Shown here: piece by piece, positions 1 through 5,259 of the stretch
Layout of the letters: each line of letters opens with the position of its first letter
Position numbering within the stretch: the stretch's first letter is position 1
Assembly (NCBI GenBank): GCA_004283105.1
Contig: SHLN01000173.1
Span: forward strand, 1-5,601
Length of the DNA stretch: 5,601 bases
DNA from: Acidimicrobiia bacterium
GTDB taxonomy: Bacteria > Actinomycetota > Acidimicrobiia > Spongiisociales > SHLN01
Direction of reading: 5' to 3'
The notes under the pieces: generated by a model
Told to the model about the DNA's origin: nothing
Seen by the model: the letters and a program-made list of their open reading frames with translations, nothing else
The model's database searches: none
Translations under genes and position numbers: made by a program

Positions 1-588
1 CGGCACCAGGACCTTGCCCCCCCTGTGACCGCACTTCTTCTCCGACGCCAGCTGGTCCTCGAAGTGGACGCCCGCAGCTCCGGCGGTGATGAAGTTCTTG
101 GTCAACTCGAACGAATTGAGCACCCCGCCGAAACCGGCTTCGGCGTCGGCGACGATGGGCACCATCCATTCGACGGAGTCGTCGCCTTCCGACCAGGCGA
201 TCTGATCCGCTCGCTGCAACGCGTTGTTGATGCGCCGCACCAGTTCAGGAGCGCTGTTTGCCGGGTACAAGGACTGATCCGGGTACACCTGGCCGGCGAG
301 GTTGGCGTCGGCGGCGACCTGCCAACCCGACAGATAGATGGCCTCGAGCCCTGCCTTCACCATCTGGACGGCCTGGCCGCCGGAGATGGCACCCAGCGCG
401 TGCACGTAATCGCGGTTGGCGAGCAGATGGCGGAGCCGCTCGGCACCCTTCTTGGCCAGGGTCTGCTCCACGGTGAATGATCCCTGGAGGCGGACCACGT
501 CCTCGGCGGTGTAGTCACGGGTGACGCCTGCCGTGTCTGTCTCCGCCCACCGGGCCTTCATCGCATCAGCGCGTTCTTGGATGGTCAT
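1..588 (-). CDS. aceA: isocitrate lyase, N-terminal part (cut by window edge)
   Basis: Isocitrate lyase cleaves isocitrate to glyoxylate and succinate, the first step of the glyoxylate shunt, in the cytoplasm. I translated the minus strand: 196 residues are present, starting MTIQERADAM and running off the window at VLVP, so a little under half of a usual ~430-residue enzyme. Seen directly: SGWQVAADAN at about 87-96, VADAEAGFGG at 146-155, and HFEDQLASEKKCGH at 175-188. The last contains the family signature KKCGH with the catalytic cysteine at 186. The ATG at 586-588 is chosen because AGGAGA (595-600) lies 6 bases upstream and because the N-terminus then has the expected length. It follows aceB after 28 bases with no terminator visible between, so the two are probably co-transcribed as aceB-aceA. 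The C-terminal lid and active-site loop are outside the window. The family assignment is very secure. Confidence 0.97.
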   Translation of the reverse strand, partial: MTIQERADAMKARWAETDTAGVTRDYTAEDVVRLQGSFTVEQTLAKKGAERLRHLLANRDYVHALGAISGGQAVQMVKAGLEAIYLSGWQVAADANLAGQVYPDQSLYPANSAPELVRRINNALQRADQIAWSEGDDSVEWMVPIVADAEAGFGGVLNSFELTKNFITAGAAGVHFEDQLASEKKCGHRGGKVLVP

Positions 589-594
589 GTGTCT

Positions 595-600
595 TCTCCT
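595..600 (-). promoter_or_regulatory. ribosome binding site of aceA
   Basis: AGGAGA on the minus strand, 6 bases before the ATG at 588. It lies in the 28-base gap between aceB and aceA and fixes the aceA start. Confidence 0.8.
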
Positions 601-616
601 GGTTCTCGGTGGTCGG

Positions 617-2200
617 TCAGTCGAGGAGTTCCATTGCGGGCAGTGTCAGGAAGTCGCTGAAGTGTTCGCCGAGCGCAACCTCCTCGAACAAGTCACGGGC
701 CTCCTTGAAGCGATAGTGCGTGAAGATGTCGGGTCCGACCTCCTCTTCGATGCGGGCCATGACCGCGTCGGCGACACCCCTCACGTAGGACGCATCGATC
801 AGGCGGCCGTGCTCGGTGACGGCGCTGTGGCGCACCCATTGCCACACCTGGGACCTGCTGATCTCGGCCGTGGCGGCGTCCTCCATCAGGTTGTTGATGG
901 CGGCGGCGCCGTTGCCGCTGAGCCACGAGGCGATGTAGCGGATGCCGACATCGACGTTGATGCGAACACCGGCCCGACTGATGTGGGCGTTCTCGATGTC
1001 GATGTCTTGCAGCGACTCGGCCGTACGAACGACGTCCTCACGGAGGTTGTCGAGCTGGTTGGGCTTGTCGCCGAGCACCGCATCGAATGCTTCGGCCGCC
1101 ACCGGGACGAGGTCGGGGTGAGCGACCCAGGTGCCGTCGTGGCCGTCGCGTGATTCCCGCTCCTTGTCCTCGTGGACCTGGGCCATGGCGATGTCGTTGA
1201 TCGTCTCATCACGTCGGCTCGGGATGAAGGCCGACATGCCACCCATGGCATGGGCGCCCCGCTTGTGGGCGGTGTGGATCAACAGATCCGTGTACGCCTT
1301 CATGAAGGGCACGGTCATCTTGATCTGTGCCCGGTCCGGGAGAACCATGTCCGGGCGGTTCCGGAACTTCTTGATGAACGAGAAGATGTAGTCCCACCTG
1401 CCGGCGTTGAGACCCGCCGAGTGATCGCGCAACTCGTAGAGGATCTCGTCCATCTCGAAGGCCGCGGTGATCGTCTCGATGAGGACCGTCGCCCGGATGG
1501 TCCCTTGCGGGATGCCGAGCTTGTCCTGGGCGTAGACGAACACGTCGTTCCAGAGACGAGCCTCGAGGTGGCTCTCCAGCTTGGGCAGGTAGAAGTACGG
1601 GCCGGATCCCTTGTCGATGAGAGCCTGACCGTTGTGGAACAGGAACAGGCCGAAGTCGAGAAGGCTGGCCGAGATCGGGCAGTTGTCGACGGTGAGTCGA
1701 CGATCCACCAGGTGCCAACCGCGCGGCCTCACCAGCAAGGTGGCCGGCGTGTCACCGAGGCGGGATTCCTTCCCGTCGGGTGAGGTGAACTCGATGGTTC
1801 CCCGAACCGCATCGGCCAGGTTCACCTGACCCTGGATGACGTTGTGCCAGGTCGGCGAGTTCGAGTCCTCGAAGTCGGCCATGAACCCCTGGGCGCCCGA
1901 GTTGAACGCATTGATCATCATCTTGCGCTCGACGGGCCCGGTGATCTCGACACGACGGTTCTGGAGATCGGCCGGCGCCTGTGCGACTTTCCAGTCCGAG
2001 TACCGGATCTCCCGGGTCTCGGGCAGGAACCCCAGCGCCCCGCCTTCATCGAGACGACGTTCCCGGTCGTGACGGAGGCTGAGCAGTCCCCGGCGCCTGG
2101 CGTTGAACGTGTCGTGGAGGTCGGCGACGAATGCCACAGCCTCGGGCGTCAGGATCTCGTCGAAACGCTCCTCCATCGGTCCGTTGATCTGCACATCCAT
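617..2200 (-). CDS. aceB: malate synthase A
   Basis: Malate synthase condenses glyoxylate with acetyl-CoA to malate, the second glyoxylate-shunt step. The 527-residue length matches the A isoform (E. coli AceB is about 533) and not the ~720-residue G isoform. Seen directly: RRVEITGPVERKM at 82-94, FMADFEDSNSPTWHN at 106-120, LLVRPRGWHL at 155-164, IETITAAFEMDEI at 241-253, RDHSAGLNAGRWDYIFS at 258-274, DGHDGTWVAHP at 352-362 and LMEDAATAEISR at 438-449. By analogy with the family, R158 is the catalytic arginine, E242 and D270 bind magnesium, and D441 is the catalytic base. All are present, so the enzyme looks active. The ATG at 2198-2200 has a good upstream site (2207-2214). It heads the aceB-aceA unit and is divergent from the RamB-like regulator, which probably controls it. 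Some actinobacteria use the G isoform, so the A type is a lineage hint. Confidence 0.97.
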   Translation of the reverse strand: MDVQINGPMEERFDEILTPEAVAFVADLHDTFNARRRGLLSLRHDRERRLDEGGALGFLPETREIRYSDWKVAQAPADLQNRRVEITGPVERKMMINAFNSGAQGFMADFEDSNSPTWHNVIQGQVNLADAVRGTIEFTSPDGKESRLGDTPATLLVRPRGWHLVDRRLTVDNCPISASLLDFGLFLFHNGQALIDKGSGPYFYLPKLESHLEARLWNDVFVYAQDKLGIPQGTIRATVLIETITAAFEMDEILYELRDHSAGLNAGRWDYIFSFIKKFRNRPDMVLPDRAQIKMTVPFMKAYTDLLIHTAHKRGAHAMGGMSAFIPSRRDETINDIAMAQVHEDKERESRDGHDGTWVAHPDLVPVAAEAFDAVLGDKPNQLDNLREDVVRTAESLQDIDIENAHISRAGVRINVDVGIRYIASWLSGNGAAAINNLMEDAATAEISRSQVWQWVRHSAVTEHGRLIDASYVRGVADAVMARIEEEVGPDIFTHYRFKEARDLFEEVALGEHFSDFLTLPAMELLD

Positions 2201-2206
2201 TGCCTG

Positions 2207-2214
2207 TCCTTCCT
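2207..2214 (-). promoter_or_regulatory. ribosome binding site of aceB
   Basis: AGGAAGGA on the minus strand, 6 bases before the aceB ATG at 2200. It is a strong purine-rich site and supports this start. Confidence 0.8.
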
Positions 2215-2255
2215 CTAGGGCGTGGGTGGGAGCGTGCCAGCGCTTGCGACGGCTG

Positions 2256-2263
2256 TCACGTGA
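2256..2263. promoter_or_regulatory. palindrome TCACGTGA, candidate operator near aceB
   Basis: A perfect 8-base palindrome in the aceB/regulator intergenic region, with its inner edge 55 bases upstream of the aceB start and just outside the regulator's predicted -35 box. An 8-base palindrome can arise by chance, so only its position suggests a protein-binding role. It could be a site for the divergent regulator or for an unrelated factor. I found no clear -35/-10 pair for aceB on the minus strand to place it against. Confidence 0.3.
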
Positions 2264-2266
2264 AAC

Positions 2267-2296
2267 TCGACATAAGAATCGACGTTCTTATAGAAT
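2267..2296 (+). promoter_or_regulatory. predicted promoter of the RamB-like regulator
   Basis: A -35 box TCGACA (2267-2272, five of six to TTGACA) and a -10 box TAGAAT (2291-2296, five of six to TATAAT) are separated by 18 bases. Transcription would begin near 2303, leaving a leader of about 18 bases before the ATG at 2321. This is the most AT-rich part of the intergenic region. The spacer is almost entirely occupied by the inverted repeat at 2272-2291, which suggests repression by occlusion. Confidence 0.6.
2272..2291. promoter_or_regulatory. inverted repeat ATAAGAA-N6-TTCTTAT, candidate operator
   Basis: Perfect 7-base arms (2272-2278 and 2285-2291) flank a 6-base non-symmetric spacer TCGACG. 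The repeat runs from the last base of the predicted -35 to the first base of the -10 of the regulator promoter. It lies 71 bases upstream of aceB, so one bound dimer could control both directions. Autoregulation by RamB is known in Corynebacterium glutamicum; that this repeat is the site here is inference. I do not see a close match to the GC-poorer motif reported for C. glutamicum RamB (core like CTTTGCAAA). Confidence 0.55.
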
Positions 2297-2308
2297 GAGA
2301 GAGATTTC

Positions 2309-2313
2309 AAGGA
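2309..2313 (+). promoter_or_regulatory. ribosome binding site of the RamB-like regulator
   Basis: AAGGA lies 7 bases before the ATG at 2321, a normal spacing, and supports this start over any internal one. Confidence 0.7.
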
Positions 2314-2320
2314 ACTAACC

Positions 2321-3754
2321 ATGACAAATTCACTCGATTCTCTCATCATCGGTCAACAGGTCCGCCATCACCGCAAGCGACGCGGGCTCACATTGGAGGG
2401 TCTGGGGCAGCTCGTCGGCAAGCCGGCCTCCTACCTCTCCCTCCTCGAGAACGGCAAGCGGGAGCCCCGCATCGCGTTGCTCAACGACATCGCTCACACT
2501 CTGGAGGTTCCGGTGTCGAGTTTGCTAGAGGCCGAGGCCCCTACCCGCCGCGCCCAAATGGAGATTGCACTCGAGCGAGCCCAGAACGAGCCGTTGTACG
2601 CAGAGCTCGGACTCCCCCACCTCAAGGCCACGGCTCGCATGCCGGCCACGGCACTCGAACACGTCCTCGGCCTCTACGAGGCACTCCGGGAGCGGACGCT
2701 GGCAGCGACCTCGACGCGGGAGGGAGCCCGGGCGGCCAACGCCGAGCTTCGCTCCGAGATGAAGCGCCGCGGCAACTACTTCGCCGAGATCGAGCAGGCC
2801 GCAGCCGATGCAGTGGCTGCCAGCGGGTACCAGGGCAGCCATGCCCTCACCGAGGGCGACATCAACCAGCTCGCCGCCCACTTCGGATTCACCGTGGCCA
2901 GGGAGCGGGATGTGCCGTCGTCGGTTCGCTCAGTGACCGATCTGCGTAACCGGCGCATCTACGTGCCCCAACGTGACTCCCTCACCACCCGCAGCGCCCG
3001 CTCGGTGGTGATCCAGACACTGGGCCACTTCGCCCTCGGCCACGAGGACCCTGCCGACTTCAACGAGTTCCTCCGACAGCGCGTCGAGGCGAACTACTTC
3101 GCCGGAGCGGTGCTGATTCCTGAGGTCGCCGCGGTACCGATCCTGGCGAAAGCGAAGAAGGATCGTGACATCTCGGTGGAGGACTTGCGCGACCTGTTCT
3201 ACGTGTCCTACGAGATGGCCGCTCACCGGCTCACCAATCTCGCCACCGAGCACCTCGACCTGAAGATGCACTTCGTGAGGTCCGACGAGTCGGGCATCAT
3301 CTGGAAGGCGTACGAGAACAACGACGTGCCCTTCCCCCAGGATGCCAACGGCGCCATCGAGGGCATGCGGCTGTGTCGCAAATGGGGCACTCGCCAGGCG
3401 TTCCACTCTCGCGACAAGTTCGACATCCACTATCAGTACACCGACACGGCGGACGGCACGTTCTGGTGCGGGACCCATGTCGAGGACAACCGGGTCGCTG
3501 CGATCACCGCTGGAGCCGACTTCGCCGACGCACAGTTCTTCCGGGGCCGCGACACCAAACGCCACACGGTGTCGGGCTGTCCAGCGCCGACCTGCTGTCG
3601 CCGCCCCGACGACGAGGTCTCCAAGCGTTGGGACGGATTGACGTGGCCGTCGGTGCGGCCGAACAGCCACGTCCTCGCCGCGATGCCGGTGGAGACCATC
3701 CCGGGGGTGGACCTGGCCGAGGTCTACGAGTTCCTCGAGACTCACGACTCCTGA
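2321..3754 (+). CDS. ramB: RamB/PrpR-like ScfR-family transcriptional regulator
   Basis: A 477-residue cytoplasmic DNA-binding regulator. Residues about 9-70 are an XRE-type helix-turn-helix (GQQVRHHRKRRGLTLEGLGQ at 11-30, then SYLSLLENGKREP at 37-49). Residues about 75-165 look like a helical linker. Residues about 175-300 resemble the ImmA/IrrE fold, including RQRVEANYFAGAVLIPE at 252-268. The zinc motif HExxH is replaced by QTLGH at 232-236, so peptidase activity is unlikely. The C-terminal part, about 310-470, with RKWGTRQAF at 353-361 and GCPAPTCC at 419-426, fits the short-chain acyl-CoA regulator domain (formerly DUF2083). Relatives are RamB, which controls acetate and glyoxylate genes including aceA and aceB, and mycobacterial PrpR. 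The divergent position next to aceB argues for RamB function. Cysteines 352, 383, 420, 425 and 426 could bind an iron-sulfur cluster as reported for PrpR; this is inference. The symbol is given by family and context, and PrpR-type specificity remains possible. Confidence 0.88.
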   Translation: MTNSLDSLIIGQQVRHHRKRRGLTLEGLGQLVGKPASYLSLLENGKREPRIALLNDIAHTLEVPVSSLLEAEAPTRRAQMEIALERAQNEPLYAELGLPHLKATARMPATALEHVLGLYEALRERTLAATSTREGARAANAELRSEMKRRGNYFAEIEQAAADAVAASGYQGSHALTEGDINQLAAHFGFTVARERDVPSSVRSVTDLRNRRIYVPQRDSLTTRSARSVVIQTLGHFALGHEDPADFNEFLRQRVEANYFAGAVLIPEVAAVPILAKAKKDRDISVEDLRDLFYVSYEMAAHRLTNLATEHLDLKMHFVRSDESGIIWKAYENNDVPFPQDANGAIEGMRLCRKWGTRQAFHSRDKFDIHYQYTDTADGTFWCGTHVEDNRVAAITAGADFADAQFFRGRDTKRHTVSGCPAPTCCRRPDDEVSKRWDGLTWPSVRPNSHVLAAMPVETIPGVDLAEVYEFLETHDS

Positions 3755-3758
3755 GTCA
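3752..3758. other. convergent stop codons separated by one base
   Basis: The heptamer TGAGTCA holds the regulator's TGA (3752-3754) and, on the other strand, the TGA of dtd (3756-3758). It lies at the right edge of a 12-base near-palindrome GACTC-CT-GAGTC (3746-3757). The loop is too short and no T-run follows, so I do not call a terminator. Both transcripts must run into the opposite gene unless termination is factor-dependent. Confidence 0.9.
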
Positions 3759-4211
3759 GACGACCTTCCCGTTCCGGGTCTCGACGACGAGGGTGACGGG
3801 GCCGTCGTTGACAAGCGACACTTCCATGCGAGCCCCGAATGTGCCGTTGGCGACTTCGATCCCGGCACCCTGGAGACACGCCACCACTTCATCGACGAGT
3901 GGTTCGGCGTGGTCGGGCGGAGCAGCGTCGGTGAACGACGGCCGCTTGCCACGTCGCACGTCACCCAGCAGCGTGAACTGACTGACGACGAGGACGGCGC
4001 CACCGACATCGTCGACCGCCAGGTTCATCCTGCCCTCGGGGTCCGCGAACACTCGGAGTCCGGCGAGTTTGCCCGCCAGCGCCTCGGCGTCGGCTGGCCC
4101 GTCGTCGTGACCGACTCCCACCAGCACCATCAGCCCCTGCTCGATCTCCCCCACCGTGGCCCCGTCAACCGTGACCGCAGCCCGGGTCACCCTCTGGACG
4201 ACGGCCCTCAT
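3756..4211 (-). CDS. dtd: D-aminoacyl-tRNA deacylase
   Basis: Hydrolyses D-aminoacyl-tRNAs (first known for D-Tyr-tRNA) and mischarged glycyl-tRNA(Ala), a cytoplasmic proofreading enzyme acting as a homodimer. The protein is 151 residues, close to the usual ~145. Seen directly: MRAVVQRVTRAAVTVDG at the N-terminus, SQFTLLGD at 77-84, NGTFGARMEVSLVNDGPVT at 122-140. The GP in NDGPVT is the cross-subunit Gly-cisPro pair that rejects L-amino acids, and SQFTL carries the active-site threonine region. The open frame extends upstream to 4415, but the extra part overlaps the DUF368 gene out of frame and has no family match. The ATG at 4209-4211 gives the canonical MRAVVQRV start. No ribosome binding site is visible; the start overlaps the upstream stop as ATGA, so translation is probably coupled. 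It is the last gene of its operon. Confidence 0.96.
   Translation of the reverse strand: MRAVVQRVTRAAVTVDGATVGEIEQGLMVLVGVGHDDGPADAEALAGKLAGLRVFADPEGRMNLAVDDVGGAVLVVSQFTLLGDVRRGKRPSFTDAAPPDHAEPLVDEVVACLQGAGIEVANGTFGARMEVSLVNDGPVTLVVETRNGKVV
4208..4211 (-). other. ATGA stop/start overlap coupling DUF368 gene and dtd
   Basis: Read on the minus strand, ATGA contains the ATG of dtd and the TGA of the DUF368 gene. Together with the missing ribosome binding site of dtd this indicates translational coupling within one mRNA. Confidence 0.85.
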
Positions 4212-5233
4212 CGGGATTTGGCGACGCGGGCAAGCATCAACACCGCGCCCACACCGACGATCCCCAGCACGATCGGCGTCAGGATCGGGTCCGTAGGCGC
4301 GGCCAGGGTCGCCGACTCCGTGCCATCCGGCCACGGCCACAGAACTCGCAATGACCCCACCATGAGCCCCACAAGACCGGCCATCACGATGTCGTGGTGG
4401 TGCTCGAGAAGCCAATGCAGGATCGACGAGAACAGGGCGAGACCGACGACGGCACCGACGCCGAAGACCACGATCACGGCCAGCTCACGGTCACGGATGG
4501 CATCGATCACGTCGTCGTACATGCCGATGGCCAGGAGGATGAACGCACCCGACACGCCGGGCAGGATCATGGCGCAGATGGCAACGGCTCCGGCGGCGAA
4601 CACCACGAGCAGCGACGGTTCCGTGATGGGCCCGGACTGGATGCCGAGCACCAGGAACACGACCACGGCAGCGACGACGACGGCTGCCGCCTCGCGGACA
4701 CCGGGGCGGTCGATGAGACGCCAGGCCACGTAGATGGAGGCGGCGACGAGACCGAAGAACAGCCCGGCGGTCTCCAGCGGATAGTCATCGCGCAACGCTC
4801 CGATCACCGACGCCAGGGTGACGATGGCGAGGGCGATGCCGGCCAGCACCGACAGCAGGAACGGCCATTCGACGGACTTGAACCGCGAGACGAATCCGGA
4901 CCCGTCACCGCGGAGCAGGCGCCCGAGGGCGTGGGAACCGAGCCGGATGTTGGAGACCAGCCGGGGGTAGATGCCGAGCACCAGAGCCACCGTGCCGCCC
5001 GACACACCGGGAACGACATCGGCGGACCCCATGAGGAATCCCCGAGCGACGTCGGTGACGCGAGCGAGTGTGCGGTTCACGGGCGCGAGGCTAGGCGGGG
5101 TCGGTTCCACGCCATGGACACGCAAGATGGCGTCGGCCACGGCAAGGGCGTCCACCTCGTACTGCCCTGACTCGACGCTGCGCCGCAGTCGGTCGATGCG
5201 GTCCTGGGGCTCATGGGTCGACACGATGCGCAA
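4208..5233 (-). CDS. DUF368 membrane protein (PopT-type) with FlgM-like N-terminus
   Basis: A 341-residue polytopic inner-membrane protein. The family core starts near residue 55: FLMGSADVVPGVSGGTVALV at 66-85 and AICAMILPGVSGAFILLAIG at 218-237 are its two related PGVSG half-repeats, and GLMVGSLRVLWPW at 289-301 is another family hallmark. Hydrophobic segments lie near 124-146, 155-172, 182-198, 208-237, 251-270, 283-298 and 318-336. DUF368 proteins (PopT) were recently shown in some bacteria to recycle undecaprenyl phosphate across the membrane for envelope synthesis; that role here is inferred. The first ~50 residues are extra. Residues 11-38 (RIDRLRRSVESGQYEVDALA at 12-31, then VADAILR) match the conserved C-terminal region of anti-sigma factor FlgM. 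The start is uncertain: the longest frame opens with TTG at 5231-5233, with no clear ribosome binding site. GTG at 5078-5080 (residue 52) would give the core alone, also without a good site. It overlaps dtd by four bases. Confidence 0.88.
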   Translation of the reverse strand: MRIVSTHEPQDRIDRLRRSVESGQYEVDALAVADAILRVHGVEPTPPSLAPVNRTLARVTDVARGFLMGSADVVPGVSGGTVALVLGIYPRLVSNIRLGSHALGRLLRGDGSGFVSRFKSVEWPFLLSVLAGIALAIVTLASVIGALRDDYPLETAGLFFGLVAASIYVAWRLIDRPGVREAAAVVVAAVVVFLVLGIQSGPITEPSLLVVFAAGAVAICAMILPGVSGAFILLAIGMYDDVIDAIRDRELAVIVVFGVGAVVGLALFSSILHWLLEHHHDIVMAGLVGLMVGSLRVLWPWPDGTESATLAAPTDPILTPIVLGIVGVGAVLMLARVAKSR

Positions 5234-5259
5234 ATGTACCGCGCCCGATGCGTTGGGAG

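Noticed and set aside
25..480. 151-codon open frame on the plus strand opposite aceA
   Set aside because: The minus strand encodes isocitrate lyase with the KKCGH signature across the whole stretch, so this is its shadow.
521..1153. 210-codon open frame on the plus strand opposite aceB
   Set aside because: It mirrors the codon structure of aceB, is rich in V, G and D as typical for antisense frames, and has no motif or ribosome binding site. The same applies to the frame at 1172-1783.
2287..2310. Minus-strand TTGAAA (2305-2310) and TATAAG (2287-2292) as the aceB promoter
   Set aside because: The spacer is only 12 bases, too short for a standard promoter. No better pair for aceB was found by eye.
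3746..3757. GACTC-CT-GAGTC as a bidirectional terminator
   Set aside because: The loop would be two bases, the stem five pairs, and no T-run follows on either strand.
2930..4009. 359-codon open frame on the minus strand opposite the regulator gene
   Set aside because: It is antisense to a well-supported family protein, extends into dtd in another frame, begins with serine-rich low-complexity sequence, and shows no recognisable motif. Such long antisense frames are expected in GC-rich genes.
4212..4415. Upstream extension of dtd (68 more codons in frame)
   Set aside because: It is arginine- and glycine-rich, overlaps the DUF368 coding region in another frame, and Dtd proteins begin at MRAVVQRV.
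4394..5170. 258-codon open frame on the plus strand opposite the DUF368 gene
   Set aside because: It is rich in H, D, G and E with no hydrophobic core, the expected reverse reading of a membrane protein gene.
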